This document shows, piece by piece, positions 12,299-22,088 of a stretch of 64,000 bases of DNA (positions are counted from its first letter, which is position 1; each line of letters begins with the position of its first letter). A program made the position numbers and the translations under genes. The DNA comes from Thermaerobacter marianensis (lineage in GTDB: Bacteria > Bacillota > Sulfobacillia > DVGY01). The DNA lies in the NCBI GenBank assembly GCA_020724425.1, contig DYGY01000006.1, positions 23,553 through 87,552 of the forward strand, written 5' to 3'. The notes beneath the pieces are model-generated. The model was not told the origin of the DNA. It searched no databases and saw only the letters and a program-made list of their open reading frames with translations.

Positions 12299-12580
12299 AT
12301 GGGAAGGTCTCTTAAGAAGGGTCCTTATGTAGAAGAGAGTTTGATGAAGAAGATTAAGGCAATGAATGAGTCCGGCCAGAAGAGAGTTATCAAGAGTTGG
12401 GCTCGCGCATCTACAATTACCCCGGATATGGTCGGCCATACTATAGCTGTGCATGATGGAAGGAAGCACGTTCCTGTCTATATTACAGAAGATATGGTTG
12501 GTCACAAGTTAGGGGAGTTCGCACCGACAAGGTCATTCCGTGGTCATAGCGGTAGCGAGCGTGGCTCAGGCGCACGTTAG
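12299..12580 (+). CDS. rpsS: 30S ribosomal protein S19
   Basis: The protein has 93 residues. It starts [11 protein letters not shown] and contains the family pattern [22 protein letters not shown] and [14 protein letters not shown]. It binds the head of 16S rRNA with S13. The ATG lies after GGGAGGTCGACGTAAC. It is 18 bases behind rplB and 44 ahead of rplV. Confidence 0.97.
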   Translation: MGRSLKKGPYVEESLMKKIKAMNESGQKRVIKSWARASTITPDMVGHTIAVHDGRKHVPVYITEDMVGHKLGEFAPTRSFRGHSGSERGSGAR

Positions 12581-12624
12581 TCCCGTTGACTTTATTATGA
12601 CCTCGTTATTAAGGAGGGAAGAAG

Positions 12625-12984
12625 ATGGAGGCTACTACCGGTAAGGAAGCAAAGGCAGTGGCTCGTTATGTACGGATTGCTCCTAGAAAAGCTCGAATTG
12701 TCATAGATTTGATCCGTGGTCAGTCAGTAAGGGAAGCAAAGGCAATGCTAAAGTTTGTACCTAAGAGAGGTACTGAACCGATTACTAAGGTTTTAGATTC
12801 AGCTATTGCCAACGCTACTCACAACTATGACATGGATGAAGACTCTTTGTATGTAGCCGAGGCTTATGTTGATCAAGGTCCCACTATGAAGAGATGGCAG
12901 GCAAGGGCCAGGGGTCAGGCATTCCCCATAAAGAAAAGGACGAGCCACATAACTATAGTTGTTCGTGAAAGAGAGGAGGGTTGA
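12625..12984 (+). CDS. rplV: 50S ribosomal protein L22
   Basis: The protein has 119 residues. The segment [18 protein letters not shown] and the C-terminal hairpin with [26 protein letters not shown] mark L22, whose loop lines the exit tunnel and can confer macrolide resistance when altered. No deletion is seen in that loop. ATG 12625 follows AAGGAGGGAAGA. The stop lies 2 bases before the preferred rpsC start. Confidence 0.97.
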   Translation: MEATTGKEAKAVARYVRIAPRKARIVIDLIRGQSVREAKAMLKFVPKRGTEPITKVLDSAIANATHNYDMDEDSLYVAEAYVDQGPTMKRWQARARGQAFPIKKRTSHITIVVREREEG

Positions 12985-12986
12985 GC

Positions 12987-13646
12987 GTGGGTCAAAAGGT
13001 TCACCCTAAGGGTTTGCGAATCGGTATCATTAAGGATTGGGATTCTAAGTGGTATGCGAATAAGGATTATGCCCAGTTGCTTCATGAGGATATCGCCATT
13101 CGTAAGTCATTAAAAAAGAAACTGTACACTGCGGGTGTTTCGAAGATTGAGATTGAAAGAGCTGCTAACAGAATCAAGATTACCATTCATACTGCAAAGC
13201 CTGGTATGGTAATTGGTAAGGGTGGTTCTGGTGTCGAAGCACTACGTATGGAGATAGAAAAAGAAACTAAAAAGCAGGTAGTCTTAAATATTTTGGAAGT
13301 CAAAAACCCTGAAGTGGATGCTCAGCTGGTAGCTGAAGGAGTAGCTGCTCAACTAGAGAAGAGAGTATCTTTCCGTAGAGCAATTAAGCAAGCTTCTTCT
13401 AGAGCTATGAGGGCTGGTGCTAAGGGATGCAAGATCATGGTATCCGGACGCTTAGGTGGAGCAGAAATGGCTAGGACTGAATGGATTGTTGATGGCTCAG
13501 TCCCACTTCATACCTTGCGTGCAGACATTGATTATGGTTTTGCAGAAGCTTTAACTACCTACGGACAGATAGGTGTTAAGGTGTGGATATATAAAGGTGA
13601 GGTATTACCTGAAGCTAAAGCAGAGGCAGGCAAAGGAGGCGAGTAG
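12987..13646 (+). CDS. rpsC: 30S ribosomal protein S3
   Basis: The protein has 219 residues. It begins [14 protein letters not shown] and has the KH-domain motif [15 protein letters not shown] followed by [19 protein letters not shown] at 12981 would give two more residues, but it sits on the Shine-Dalgarno GAGGAGGG. GTG 12987 has proper spacing and the family N-terminus. S3 helps form the mRNA entry channel. Confidence 0.96.
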   Translation: MGQKVHPKGLRIGIIKDWDSKWYANKDYAQLLHEDIAIRKSLKKKLYTAGVSKIEIERAANRIKITIHTAKPGMVIGKGGSGVEALRMEIEKETKKQVVLNILEVKNPEVDAQLVAEGVAAQLEKRVSFRRAIKQASSRAMRAGAKGCKIMVSGRLGGAEMARTEWIVDGSVPLHTLRADIDYGFAEALTTYGQIGVKVWIYKGEVLPEAKAEAGKGGE

Positions 13647-13648
13647 CG

Positions 13649-14083
13649 ATGTTAATGCCTAAAAGAGTCAAGTATCGTAGACAACACCGTGGCCGTATGA
13701 AAGGTACTGCCGAACGGGGCTCAAAGGTAATTCATGGTGAATATGGCCTCCAAGCTCTTGAACCAGCATGGATTACTGATAGACAAATTGAAGCAGCACG
13801 TGTGGCGTTAACCAGACATATCCGTAGAGGCGGAAAGGTTTGGATTAAGATATTCCCTGATAAGCCAGTTACACAGAAACCCGCAGAAACTCGTATGGGT
13901 AGCGGTAAAGGTTCTCCTGAATACTGGGTTGCAGTTGTTAAACCGGGTAGAATCCTGTTTGAGTTATCTGGTGTATCAGAAGAGTTAGCGCGTGAGGCCA
14001 TGCGCTTGGCTGGCCACAAGCTGCCAATAAAGACTAAATTCGTTAAGCGCGAAGAGTTGGGTGGTGAGGCTGATGAAGGGTAA
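13649..14083 (+). CDS. rplP: 50S ribosomal protein L16
   Basis: The protein has 144 residues. The N-terminus [19 protein letters not shown] is standard for Bacillota, and [26 protein letters not shown] is the L16 signature. L16 lies near the A site and central protuberance. The ATG is 2 bases after the rpsC stop, with AAAGGAGG upstream. Its last bases overlap the rpmC start by 11 nt. Confidence 0.97.
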   Translation: MLMPKRVKYRRQHRGRMKGTAERGSKVIHGEYGLQALEPAWITDRQIEAARVALTRHIRRGGKVWIKIFPDKPVTQKPAETRMGSGKGSPEYWVAVVKPGRILFELSGVSEELAREAMRLAGHKLPIKTKFVKREELGGEADEG

Positions 14084-14273
14084 AGAGTTAAGGGATCTAT
14101 CTGAAAAGGAATTAGTGGAAAAGTTGAAGGATCTGAAGGAAGAACTCTTTAACCTCAGGTTCCAGAGTGCCACAGGGCAGCTGGATAACCCGATGCGCAT
14201 CAAAGAAATTAAGCGCGACATCGCCAGAGTAAAGACTGCACAAAACGGACGGAAATCGGCCAATCAAGCTTGA
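14073..14273 (+). CDS. rpmC: 50S ribosomal protein L29
   Basis: The protein has 66 residues and reads as a helical hairpin: [18 protein letters not shown], then [16 protein letters not shown] and [13 protein letters not shown] 14073 overlaps the end of rplP by 11 bases and gives the standard length. GTG 14061 in the same frame would add 4 residues. L29 is near the tunnel exit with L23. Confidence 0.95.
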   Translation: MKGKELRDLSEKELVEKLKDLKEELFNLRFQSATGQLDNPMRIKEIKRDIARVKTAQNGRKSANQA

Positions 14274-14287
14274 AGGGAGGGGAAACA

Positions 14288-14551
14288 ATGGAAGGACGCG
14301 GATTAAGGAAGACACGAGTAGGGATAGTTGTCAGTGATAAGATGGATAAGACGATTGTTGTTGCCGTCGAAACCATGGTGCCCCACCCACTTTATGGGCG
14401 TCGCATTAGGAAGACAACCAAGTTCAAGGCACATGATGCCGAGAACAAAGCTAAGATTGGGGATAAGGTAGAGATTCAGGAAACAAGGCCGTTGAGTAAG
14501 GATAAGAGATGGCGTTTAGTCGAGATTTTGGAGCAAGCGCCGATTGCGTAA
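14288..14551 (+). CDS. rpsQ: 30S ribosomal protein S17
   Basis: This is an OB-fold protein of 87 residues. [22 protein letters not shown] and [18 protein letters not shown] are family hallmarks. The frame opens with TTG 14270, but ATG 14288 is preceded by GGGAGGGG and gives the usual length. It closes the S10-operon gene order (rpmC-rpsQ), and rplN opens the spc gene order after 54 bases. Confidence 0.97.
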   Translation: MEGRGLRKTRVGIVVSDKMDKTIVVAVETMVPHPLYGRRIRKTTKFKAHDAENKAKIGDKVEIQETRPLSKDKRWRLVEILEQAPIA

Positions 14552-14605
14552 TAAGGAAAGAGCTGCCTTGAGGTATAAGAGAACTCGAGGTTAGGAGGTG
14601 CGGGT

Positions 14606-14974
14606 ATGATACAGACACAAACACGGTTAAATGTTGCCGATAATACAGGGGCAAAGAAGCTAATGGTAATTAAGGTCCTTGGCGGCACTCGGAGACGTTA
14701 CGCTAACGTGGGTGATATTGTGGTGGCTTCTGTTAAAGAAGCTACGCCCGGTGGCGTGGTAAAGAAGGGTGACGTGGTGAGGGCTGTCATTGTGCGCTCT
14801 AACCGTGGTGTTCATCGTAATGATGGATCCCATATCAAATTTGATGATAATGCTGCTGTAATCTTACGTGATAAGAAAGAACCGAAAGGTACCCGTATTT
14901 TCGGTCCGGTAGCAAGAGAACTCAGGGAGAAAGAGTTCATGAAGATTGTCTCTTTAGCTCCAGAGGTCCTCTAA
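14606..14974 (+). CDS. rplN: 50S ribosomal protein L14
   Basis: The protein has 122 residues, the standard length. It begins [22 protein letters not shown] and contains [21 protein letters not shown] and [14 protein letters not shown]14 contacts the small subunit in an intersubunit bridge. ATG 14606 follows TTAGGAGGTGCGGGT. First gene of the spc gene order; no separate promoter is obvious. Confidence 0.98.
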   Translation: MIQTQTRLNVADNTGAKKLMVIKVLGGTRRRYANVGDIVVASVKEATPGGVVKKGDVVRAVIVRSNRGVHRNDGSHIKFDDNAAVILRDKKEPKGTRIFGPVARELREKEFMKIVSLAPEVL

Positions 14975-15018
14975 GACAGGATACGGGAATCAGGTAGAGT
15001 GTTAAAGGAGGGAGCAGG

Positions 15019-15351
15019 ATGAGCGCCCCTAAGAAGCTACATGTGAAAACAGGTGATAGAGTCTTAATTATCGCTGGTAAAGATAAAGGCAAAAAGGGTA
15101 AAGTTATTCGTGTTGAAAGAGCGAATAATAGAGTGGTTGTTGAAGGTGCAGGTATTATCAAGAAGCATCAGCGGCCAACACAAAGAGTGATGCAGGGCGG
15201 AATTATCGAGCAAGAAGGCGGAATTCATAGCTCAAATGTGCAGCTAATTTGCCCAAAATGCAAGAAACCGACTAGGGTTGGTAGGAAGGTGCTCACAGAT
15301 GGTACTCATGTACGTGAGTGCAAGAAGTGTGGCGAAGTAATAGATCGTTAG
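15019..15351 (+). CDS. rplX: 50S ribosomal protein L24 with C-terminal zinc ribbon
   Basis: The protein has 110 residues. The N-terminal KOW motif ([21 protein letters not shown]) is typical L24, an early assembly protein. The C-terminal part contains CPKC about 24 residues before CKKC, a four-cysteine ribbon likely to bind zinc. Not all L24 proteins have it. The ATG follows AAAGGAGGGAGCAGG. rplE begins 31 bases later. Confidence 0.97.
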   Translation: MSAPKKLHVKTGDRVLIIAGKDKGKKGKVIRVERANNRVVVEGAGIIKKHQRPTQRVMQGGIIEQEGGIHSSNVQLICPKCKKPTRVGRKVLTDGTHVRECKKCGEVIDR

Positions 15352-15382
15352 GAAGTCCTGTAGCAGGAAGGAGGTCGTAGAT

Positions 15383-15922
15383 GTGGCCAGGTTAAAGGAA
15401 AAATACCTACAAGAAGTTGTACCCAGTATGAAAGAGACCTTTGCATATAAGAGTGTTATGCAAGTACCAAAAGTAGAAAAGGTCGTAGTTAATATGGGTG
15501 TAGGTGATGCTAAGGATAATCCAAAGCTGCTAGATTCAGCAGTAGAGGAATTAGGATTAATCACCGGTCAAAAACCAGTAGTAACTAGAGCTAAAAAGTC
15601 TATTGCTGCTTTTAAGTTAAGAGAGGGTATGCCAATTGGTACAAAGGTTACCCTTCGTGGTGAGCACATGTGGGACTTTCTAGATAAACTATTTAACATT
15701 TCGCTCCCACGTGTTCGAGACTTCCAGGGTGTTCCCAGTGATTCGTTTGATGGAAGGGGCAACTATACTCTGGGTCTTAAAGAACAGTTGGTTTTTCCAG
15801 AGATTGATTACGACAAGGTGGAGAAAGTTCGCGGTATGGATGTGGTTATTGTAACTACAGCAAAGACTGATCAGGAGGCACATGAACTGCTTAAACTGTT
15901 AGGTATGCCATTCCGCAGGTAA
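15383..15922 (+). CDS. rplE: 50S ribosomal protein L5
   Basis: L5 binds 5S rRNA in the central protuberance. The protein has 179 residues. [32 protein letters not shown] and [20 protein letters not shown] are family signatures. The start is GTG 15383, with AAGGAGG upstream. It is followed by the zinc form of S14, the normal Bacillota order. Confidence 0.97.
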   Translation: MARLKEKYLQEVVPSMKETFAYKSVMQVPKVEKVVVNMGVGDAKDNPKLLDSAVEELGLITGQKPVVTRAKKSIAAFKLREGMPIGTKVTLRGEHMWDFLDKLFNISLPRVRDFQGVPSDSFDGRGNYTLGLKEQLVFPEIDYDKVEKVRGMDVVIVTTAKTDQEAHELLKLLGMPFRR

Positions 15923-15950
15923 TACACCACTGATAGAGAGGAGGGCCTAT

Positions 15951-16136
15951 GTGGCACGTAAAGCCTTAATTGAGAAAGCAAAGCGTGAACCAAAATTTAG
16001 TAACAGAGTGAGGTCTCGGTGTGCACGATGCGGCAGGCCACGAGGCTACATGAGAAAGTTTGGTTTGTGCCGCATTTGCTTCAGAGAGTTGGCACATAAA
16101 GGTGAAATACCAGGAATTAAGAAGGCTAGTTGGTAA
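15951..16136 (+). CDS. rpsN: 30S ribosomal protein S14, zinc type
   Basis: This is the short 61-residue S14 (type Z). CARC and CRIC give the four zinc-ligand cysteines. The sequence [23 protein letters not shown] core is visible with slight changes. The start is GTG 15951 after GAGGAGGGCCTAT. Some Bacillota keep an additional zinc-free copy elsewhere that is induced on zinc starvation; none is seen in this window. Confidence 0.97.
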   Translation: MARKALIEKAKREPKFSNRVRSRCARCGRPRGYMRKFGLCRICFRELAHKGEIPGIKKASW

Positions 16137-16184
16137 GCCGCTAGATAGATTGACAAAGGCGACATTGGAAGGAGGGACCAGGCA

Positions 16185-16583
16185 ATGGCCATGACGGATC
16201 CCATCGCAGATATGCTAACTAGAGTCCGTAATGCAAATATGGTCTATCATGAGAGTGTAGACATTCCGGGATCAAACTTAAAACGTGAGATTGCCAGGAT
16301 ATTGAAGGATGAAGGGTATATCTATGATTACAAGTGGATTGAAGATGACAAACAGGGTGTAATCAAGATATTTTTGAAATACGGTCAGGACAGAGAGAGA
16401 GTTATTACTGGTCTGAAGCGCATTTCAAAGCCTGGTTTAAGGGTTTATGCGACTAAAGACAGAATACCCAAAGTCTTAGGTGGTTTAGGAGTAGCTATTT
16501 TATCAACTTCAAAGGGTGTTCTCACTGACAAAGAAGCTCGCAGAGAACGCGTTGGTGGAGAAGTTCTTTGTTACATTTGGTAA
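16185..16583 (+). CDS. rpsH: 30S ribosomal protein S8
   Basis: S8 binds the central domain of 16S rRNA. The protein has 132 residues. [16 protein letters not shown] at the N-terminus and the C-terminal [28 protein letters not shown] are diagnostic. ATG 16185 is 8 bases after GGAGGG; ATG 16191 is an in-frame alternative. In E. coli S8 represses the spc operon at an rplE site; no equivalent was identified here. Confidence 0.97.
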   Translation: MAMTDPIADMLTRVRNANMVYHESVDIPGSNLKREIARILKDEGYIYDYKWIEDDKQGVIKIFLKYGQDRERVITGLKRISKPGLRVYATKDRIPKVLGGLGVAILSTSKGVLTDKEARRERVGGEVLCYIW

Positions 16584-16598
16584 GGAGGTGTGGTGAAA

Positions 16599-17135
16599 AT
16601 GTCCAGAATTGGAAAGATGCCAATTCCCATTCCTCAAGGTGTACAGGTAACCATTGTAGATCAAATGGTTAAGGTTAAGGGCCCCAAAGGGGAGTTGGTT
16701 CAAAAGATTCATCAAGATATGAATGTTGCAATCGAGGATAACGTTATTAACGTTACTCGTCCAAGTGATCACAGAGATCATAGGGCATTACATGGTTTGA
16801 CCAGATCTTTAATCGCTAACATGGTAACTGGTGTAACCGAAGGGTTTGAGAAGAAGCTTGAACTCGTTGGTACTGGATATCGCGCAGCAAAGTCTGGTAG
16901 CAAACTGGTGTTAACTGTCGGATATTCTCATCCAGTGGAGTTTGAGCCTCCTGCAGGTATCGAAATTGAGGTGCCTTCTCCAGTAAGCATTGTGATCAAA
17001 GGAGCCGATAAGCAGGTTGTTGGTGAATTAGCTGCTAATGTTCGTGCAGTTAGGCCGCCAGAACCTTATCTTGGCAAGGGAATTCGTTATTCAGGTGAAA
17101 AGGTAAGACGTAAAGTAGGTAAGAGTGGTAAATAA
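16599..17135 (+). CDS. rplF: 50S ribosomal protein L6
   Basis: The protein has 178 residues. It begins [15 protein letters not shown] and carries [19 protein letters not shown] and [19 protein letters not shown]. The frame opens with GTG codons at 16590 and 16593, but these sit at the end of the AAGGAGGTG site. ATG 16599 has the right spacing and the family N-terminus. L6 lies near the factor-binding region. Confidence 0.97.
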   Translation: MSRIGKMPIPIPQGVQVTIVDQMVKVKGPKGELVQKIHQDMNVAIEDNVINVTRPSDHRDHRALHGLTRSLIANMVTGVTEGFEKKLELVGTGYRAAKSGSKLVLTVGYSHPVEFEPPAGIEIEVPSPVSIVIKGADKQVVGELAANVRAVRPPEPYLGKGIRYSGEKVRRKVGKSGK

Positions 17136-17151
17136 AGTGAGGTGACACACC

Positions 17152-17511
17152 TTGAGTATAAAGGATCTAAAGAGCCCACGTGGTCGCAGACATCGTCGGG
17201 TTAGAAAAAAAATTTATGGTACAAGTGAACGCCCAAGGCTTAATGTCTTCCGTAGTAACAAACATCTACATGCTCAGATTATAGTTGATGAAACAGGACA
17301 GACATTGGTAGCTGCGTCTACAATCGATAAAGAACTTGGATTAGAGAATGGTGGCAACATCGAAGCAGCTAAGAAGGTTGGAAAGCTAATTGCCGAACGT
17401 GCTCTGGAAAAAGGCATTACTGAAGTCACCTTCGATCGAGGTGGATATCTCTATCATGGTAGAGTAGCTGCTTTGGCCCAGGCCGCCCGTGAAGCAGGTT
17501 TGAAGTTTTAA
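17152..17511 (+). CDS. rplR: 50S ribosomal protein L18
   Basis: L18 binds 5S rRNA together with L5. It has 119 residues. [29 protein letters not shown] and the C-terminal [26 protein letters not shown] are family features. The start is TTG 17152 behind GTGAGGTGACACACC, the only reasonable start. rpsE follows after 29 bases. Confidence 0.97.
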   Translation: MSIKDLKSPRGRRHRRVRKKIYGTSERPRLNVFRSNKHLHAQIIVDETGQTLVAASTIDKELGLENGGNIEAAKKVGKLIAERALEKGITEVTFDRGGYLYHGRVAALAQAAREAGLKF

Positions 17512-17540
17512 GGAGATCTATGCAGGAAGGAGGCGGAGGG

Positions 17541-18050
17541 ATGTTAACAAACAGGATCAATCCAGATGAGCTTGAATTGGAAGAGAAAGTCGTTGCCATT
17601 AACCGTGTAGCTAAAGTAGTAAAGGGTGGACGCAGGTTCAGTTTTAGTGCTTTAGTAGTTGTTGGTGATGGAAACGGACATGTTGGAGTAGGAATGGGTA
17701 AAGCCCAGGAAATCCCGGATGCCATCAGAAAAGGTATTCAAGAAGCTAAGAAGAATCTGATTAGGGTTCCTTTACTAGATACAACAATTCCACACGAGGT
17801 AACCGGTCACTTTGGTGCTGGTAAGGTATTCATGAAACCAGCTGCACCTGGTGCAGGTGTTATCGCCGGGGGTCCAGCCAGAGCAGTACTGGAATTAGCT
17901 GGTGTTAAAGATATCCTTACTAAGTCTTTAGGCTCAACCAACTCGAACAACATGGTTTATGCAACTATTGAGGGTCTAAAGTCTTTGAAGGAAGCTAAGG
18001 ATGTAGCCAAACTAAGAGGTAAGAGTGTGGAGGATTTGATCTCTGGTTGA
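17541..18050 (+). CDS. rpsE: 30S ribosomal protein S5
   Basis: S5 is involved in decoding accuracy. It has 169 residues. [26 protein letters not shown] and the C-terminal [12 protein letters not shown] are signatures. An ATG at 17520 opens the frame, but ATG 17541 is preceded by GAAGGAGGCGGAGGG and gives the standard length. Normally rpmD (L30) follows S5, but here rplO starts 29 bases after its stop, so rpmD is missing. Confidence 0.97.
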   Translation: MLTNRINPDELELEEKVVAINRVAKVVKGGRRFSFSALVVVGDGNGHVGVGMGKAQEIPDAIRKGIQEAKKNLIRVPLLDTTIPHEVTGHFGAGKVFMKPAAPGAGVIAGGPARAVLELAGVKDILTKSLGSTNSNNMVYATIEGLKSLKEAKDVAKLRGKSVEDLISG

Positions 18051-18079
18051 GGTAGCGACTTTGCAGGAGGTGAAGATAG

Positions 18080-18523
18080 ATGGTTAGTCTTGACAAACTC
18101 CAGCCGGCTAAGGGTCGTAGACATAAAGTGAAACGTGTAGGGCGTGGTGAAGGCTCTGGTCTTGGAAAGACCTCAGGTAGAGGTCACAAAGGGCAGAAGG
18201 CTCGTTCAGGTGGATCAATCAGACCTGGTTTCGAAGGAGGCCAGATGCCTTTACAGAGACGCGTTCCTATGAGAGGTTTCAAGAATCCTTTCCGGAAGGA
18301 ATTTATAGAAGTTAACATTGAGCAGTTGAACAGATTTGCTCCTGGCACAGAAGTTACTCCAGAGCTTTTGCTGGAAGAGCGAGTTATCAGCAAAGTAAAG
18401 GATGGCGTAAAGATTCTGGCTAGGGGAGAAATTGATAGAGCATTGACCGTCAAGGCGCATAGGTTTAGTAAACAGGCGGTTTCTAAAATCGAAGCTGCTG
18501 GCGGAAAAGCTGAGGTGATCTAG
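18080..18523 (+). CDS. rplO: 50S ribosomal protein L15
   Basis: The protein has 147 residues. The basic, glycine-rich N-terminus ([28 protein letters not shown]) is followed by [18 protein letters not shown], typical of L15. ATG 18080 follows CAGGAGGTGAAGATAG. It comes directly after rpsE, where rpmD would be expected in between. Its stop codon abuts the GTG start of secY without spacing. Confidence 0.97.
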   Translation: MVSLDKLQPAKGRRHKVKRVGRGEGSGLGKTSGRGHKGQKARSGGSIRPGFEGGQMPLQRRVPMRGFKNPFRKEFIEVNIEQLNRFAPGTEVTPELLLEERVISKVKDGVKILARGEIDRALTVKAHRFSKQAVSKIEAAGGKAEVI

Positions 18524-19789
18524 GTGTTACAGACTCTAAGAAGGGCTTTTAAGATAGGTGACTTACGACGCAGAATACTCTTTACTATGGGGATATTTCT
18601 GATTTTCCGTATAGGTGCCCATATCCCTGTCCCAGGGGTAGATAAGACTCAGATCGCTCAGCTCTTTGAGCAAGGTAGCTTATTTGGGCTCTTAGATATG
18701 TTCTCAGGTGGTGCATTGAAGCAGGTATCCCTGTTTGCTCTGGGAATCATGCCCTATATTAACGCCTCGATTATTATGAACCTTTTGACAATGGTTGTGC
18801 CAAAATTTGAACAATGGGCTAAGGAAGGCGACGAAGGCCGTAAAAAACTTACCCAGGCTACCAGATACGGTACTGTTGTCATCGCAGCCATTCAAGCATT
18901 AGGTATGGCATACTATATGCAGAACGTGGGGGCTATTAATAATCCTGGTGCCCTTTCGATCATCACCATCACCATTACTCTAACTGCTGGTACAATCATG
19001 TTGATGTGGTTGGGTGAACAGATTACCGAAAAAGGTATCGGTAATGGTATATCACTAATTATCTTTGCCAATATTGTGGCTAGATTACCAGAAGAAGCTG
19101 GCCGTATCTTCTCCTATTTAGAGGTTGGTCGTATAAACTTCTTTAACGTTATTCTACTGCTTCTTGTTGGTATTGCAGCAGTAGTTCTGATTATTAAGGT
19201 ACAGGAAGGTCAAAGAAGGATTCCTGTTCAGTATTCAAAAAGAGTTGTTGGTCGTAAAGTATACGGTGGACAGAGCACCCATATTCCATTAAAGGTAAAT
19301 CAGGCTGGTGTTATCCCAGTTATCTTTGCAGCATCGATACTGGCATTCCCACCAACCATGGCTCAGTTTATTGATAAGCCTTGGACCAGGTCGGTAGCCG
19401 CAGCTCTTGATGGTACAACTATCTGGTATATTAGTCTTTACACCTTGTTCATTATATTCTTCTCATACTTCTATACTGCCATTACTTTCAACCCACAGGA
19501 TGTCTCTGACAACTTGAAGAAGTATGGTGGCTTTATTCCGGGTATTAGACCTGGTAGGACCACAACAGAGTATTTGAACAAAGTAGTTGTACGGTTAACG
19601 CTGGCCGGAGCAATTTTCTTAGCCTTTATCGCAGTTATGCCAACATGGGTTCAGCGAGTAACTGATATCCCCGGCATTTATTTTGGGGGTACTGCCCTGA
19701 TTATCGTTGTTGGTGTAGCATTAGAAACTATGAAGCAAATTGAGGCCCAACTACTAATGAGACATTATCAAGGCTTCATTAAGAAATAG
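18524..19789 (+). CDS. secY: Preprotein translocase subunit SecY
   Basis: SecY is the channel subunit of the Sec translocon in the cytoplasmic membrane. It has 421 residues with about ten hydrophobic segments. IPVPGVDKTQI in the first periplasmic loop, LGIMPYINASIIM (a family signature) and the cytoplasmic loop RRIPVQYSKRVVGRK are clear. The start is GTG 18524, immediately after the rplO stop, with GAGGTG just upstream. It works with SecG at 53 kb and SecE outside the window. Confidence 0.98.
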   Translation: MLQTLRRAFKIGDLRRRILFTMGIFLIFRIGAHIPVPGVDKTQIAQLFEQGSLFGLLDMFSGGALKQVSLFALGIMPYINASIIMNLLTMVVPKFEQWAKEGDEGRKKLTQATRYGTVVIAAIQALGMAYYMQNVGAINNPGALSIITITITLTAGTIMLMWLGEQITEKGIGNGISLIIFANIVARLPEEAGRIFSYLEVGRINFFNVILLLLVGIAAVVLIIKVQEGQRRIPVQYSKRVVGRKVYGGQSTHIPLKVNQAGVIPVIFAASILAFPPTMAQFIDKPWTRSVAAALDGTTIWYISLYTLFIIFFSYFYTAITFNPQDVSDNLKKYGGFIPGIRPGRTTTEYLNKVVVRLTLAGAIFLAFIAVMPTWVQRVTDIPGIYFGGTALIIVVGVALETMKQIEAQLLMRHYQGFIKK

Positions 19790-19802
19790 GGGGCTAAGAA
19801 AA

Positions 19803-20447
19803 ATGCAGATAGTCTTTTTAGGTGCACCGGGAGCCGGGAAAGGTACACAGGCCAAGAAGATAGCTGATGAATTGTCTATCCCACATATTTCAACAGGTGA
19901 TATCTTCAGGGAAGCCATTGACAGCGAAACCCCGTTAGGCAAGGAAGCTAAGAAGTATGTTGAACAGGGTAAACTGGTTCCTGATGAGATAGTCAGTGGA
20001 ATAGTGAAAGAGAGACTCAGTCAGGATGACTGTGCTTCTGGCTTCATCTTAGACGGATACCCAAGAACCTTGCCTCAAGGAGAATCTTTACAAGAAACCT
20101 TAAAGGAGATCCAAAGAGAGCTATCTGTGGTTCTATACTTGGAGGTTAACAGAGATGAGCTGATTCAAAGACTAACAGGTCGGCGCATCTGTCGTAACTG
20201 TGGGGAAATCTATCATGTCATGTACTCAGCTTCTAAGGAAGAGGGAATATGTGATAAGTGCGGTGGCGAGCTATATCAGCGCAAAGACGATAGTGCGGAA
20301 ACAGTAGGGGAACGTTTAGATGTATACTTTACGCAGACTGAACCTTTGGTAAAGTACTATGAGGAACAGGGTCTTCTAAAAAGAGTTGCAGGAGAACATT
20401 CCCCCAAAGAAGTTACTGATAGTATCCTGCAGGCTCTGAAAGGGTAA
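19803..20447 (+). CDS. adk: Adenylate kinase
   Basis: This enzyme interconverts ATP plus AMP and two ADP. It has 214 residues. The P-loop GAPGAGKGTQAKK and the nucleotide motif DGYPRT are intact. The LID has CRNC and CDKC, a zinc-binding form common in Gram-positives. ATG 19803 follows GGGGGCTAAGAAAA. It lies between secY and map, its usual place in Bacillota spc operons. Confidence 0.98.
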   Translation: MQIVFLGAPGAGKGTQAKKIADELSIPHISTGDIFREAIDSETPLGKEAKKYVEQGKLVPDEIVSGIVKERLSQDDCASGFILDGYPRTLPQGESLQETLKEIQRELSVVLYLEVNRDELIQRLTGRRICRNCGEIYHVMYSASKEEGICDKCGGELYQRKDDSAETVGERLDVYFTQTEPLVKYYEEQGLLKRVAGEHSPKEVTDSILQALKG

Positions 20448-20453
20448 AGCTAG

Positions 20454-21206
20454 ATGATCTTTCTTAAGTCTAAACGGGAATTAGAATATATGAGAGAAGC
20501 TAGTCGTATAGTTGCTTCGACACATGCATTGCTTAGGAAGATGATTGAACCTGGTATTACTACAAAAGAGTTGAATGATGCTGCAGAAAAGCACATTAGA
20601 GAGAATCAGGCAGAGCCATCTTTTCTTGGATATCATGGTTATCCAGCATCAATTTGTACTTCGATTGATGAGGAAGTGGTTCATGGTATTCCAGGAAATC
20701 GAACTCTAAAAAATGGGGAAATCATCTCTATAGATATTGGTGCTATGTATGGTGGTTATCATGGAGATTCAGCCTGGACATGGCCGGTAGGTGAGGTAAG
20801 TGAAGAACTCTTACATTTGCTTTTAGTGACAAGAGAGGCCCTTAACCGGGGTATTGCTCAAGCAGTACCGGGTCATAGATTAACTGACATCTCCTATGCT
20901 ATACAGAGCTATGTTGAAGATAATGGGTTGGCTGTTGTACGGGATTATGTGGGCCATGGTATTGGTCGCAATATGCATGAAGATCCACAAATCCCGAACT
21001 TCGGACCTTCAGGTCATGGGCCAATTCTAAAGGAAGGTATGGTTCTTGCTATTGAACCGATGGTTAATCTGGGAACCTATGATGTATATACAGCTAGTGA
21101 CGAATGGACAGTGAAGACAAAGGATGGTAGACCATCTGCTCATTTTGAGCATACTGTTTTAGTTGGCCCAGAAGGACCAGAAATCCTTACTGCTTTAGAA
21201 TTTTAA
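20454..21206 (+). CDS. map: Methionine aminopeptidase, type I
   Basis: The enzyme removes the initiator methionine from nascent proteins. It has 250 residues. The metal ligands are visible in [19 protein letters not shown] (two Asp), [12 protein letters not shown] (His), AIEPMV (Glu) and HFEHTVLV (Glu). The start ATG lies 6 bases after the adk stop, with AAAGCTAG giving only a weak site, so coupling to adk is likely. A 101-base spacer with an imperfect 10-bp hairpin follows. Confidence 0.97.
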   Translation: MIFLKSKRELEYMREASRIVASTHALLRKMIEPGITTKELNDAAEKHIRENQAEPSFLGYHGYPASICTSIDEEVVHGIPGNRTLKNGEIISIDIGAMYGGYHGDSAWTWPVGEVSEELLHLLLVTREALNRGIAQAVPGHRLTDISYAIQSYVEDNGLAVVRDYVGHGIGRNMHEDPQIPNFGPSGHGPILKEGMVLAIEPMVNLGTYDVYTASDEWTVKTKDGRPSAHFEHTVLVGPEGPEILTALEF

Positions 21207-21307
21207 CTATAACGGTATATTTTAGCAAGGTATGGTTAATAATAGAAAAATGCCTATATCTTGCTTAGTAACCTGGAAAAACGAGATGCTGGGAGGGCGA
21301 AAGCTAA

Positions 21308-21613
21308 TTGGACACCCAGAGACTGCGTTTGGGTCAAGTAGTAAGTTCCCGGGCAGGTAGAGATTCAGGCATTAAATATGTAGTTATTGGGATTATTGAT
21401 GACAAACACGTTTTAGTGGCTAATGGACATAATCGCCCGGTCAGTAAACCGAAGAAGAAAAATGTTAGACATCTACTTATTCATAATGTAGTTGATCAAA
21501 GTTTAGAAGCTCAGTTATCAACCAAAGCTCGAATTGACGACAAATCAATTTTAAGAGTCATTGAGGAGACTGATAGCTTCGGTAATCTTGAGAGACAAGG
21601 GGGCGAGACGTAA
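21308..21613 (+). CDS. KOW-domain RNA-binding protein (L14e-like)
   Basis: This 101-residue basic protein opens LRLGQVVSSRAGRDSGIKYVVIGIIDDKHVLVANG, a KOW/L14e-like beta-barrel, and has a charged C-terminal half. The role is unproven; ribosome or RNA binding is inferred from fold and context. Bacillota often carry such a gene between map and infA (ybzG in Bacillus). TTG 21308 follows GGGAGGGCG. The stop abuts the infA GTG start. Confidence 0.85.
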   Translation: MDTQRLRLGQVVSSRAGRDSGIKYVVIGIIDDKHVLVANGHNRPVSKPKKKNVRHLLIHNVVDQSLEAQLSTKARIDDKSILRVIEETDSFGNLERQGGET

Positions 21614-21835
21614 GTGGCCAAGAAAGACGTTATTGAAGTTCAAGGAACTGTAATTGAACCGTTGCCCAATGGAATGTTTCGTGTTGAGTTGGAGAATGGA
21701 CACAAGGTATTAGCACATGTTTCCGGAAAGATTCGTATGCATTTTATTCGAATCCTTGCGGGTGATAAAGTTACCATTGAACTTTCACCCTATGATTTGA
21801 CACGAGGTCGAATTACCTATCGCCACAGGTCATAA
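21614..21835 (+). CDS. infA: Translation initiation factor IF-1
   Basis: The protein has 73 residues, an OB-fold protein that occupies the A site during initiation. [29 protein letters not shown] and [15 protein letters not shown] are family hallmarks. It starts with GTG 21614 directly after the upstream stop; GGGGGCGAG is the ribosome binding site. A 113-base spacer separates it from rpmJ. Confidence 0.98.
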   Translation: MAKKDVIEVQGTVIEPLPNGMFRVELENGHKVLAHVSGKIRMHFIRILAGDKVTIELSPYDLTRGRITYRHRS

Positions 21836-21948
21836 AGTGATATAATTCTTTAGATAGATATTTTTATACAGTTAGAATAGCCTGCTCCGCGGCAGCCAAT
21901 ACGGCTAGGTTATCCTGACTGGTCAGTTAGACAAAGGAGTGGAAGGAC

Positions 21949-22062
21949 ATGAAGGTAAGGCCTTCGGTCAAGAAGATCTGCGACAAATGCATGATAATCA
22001 AGCGCAAAGGTCGTGTAATGGTTATTTGTGAAAATCCTAAACACAAGCAGCGTCAAGGTTAA
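21949..22062 (+). CDS. rpmJ: 50S ribosomal protein L36
   Basis: This is a 37-residue gene. It reads [20 protein letters not shown] and ends in [11 protein letters not shown]. Two Cys in CDKC, a third Cys and a His make the zinc-binding (C+) form of L36. The ATG lies after AAAGGAGTGGAAGGAC. It sits between infA and rpsM, the universal bacterial position. Confidence 0.97.
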   Translation: MKVRPSVKKICDKCMIIKRKGRVMVICENPKHKQRQG

Positions 22063-22088
22063 GGGACGAGACAAGGAGGTGTGCTAAT

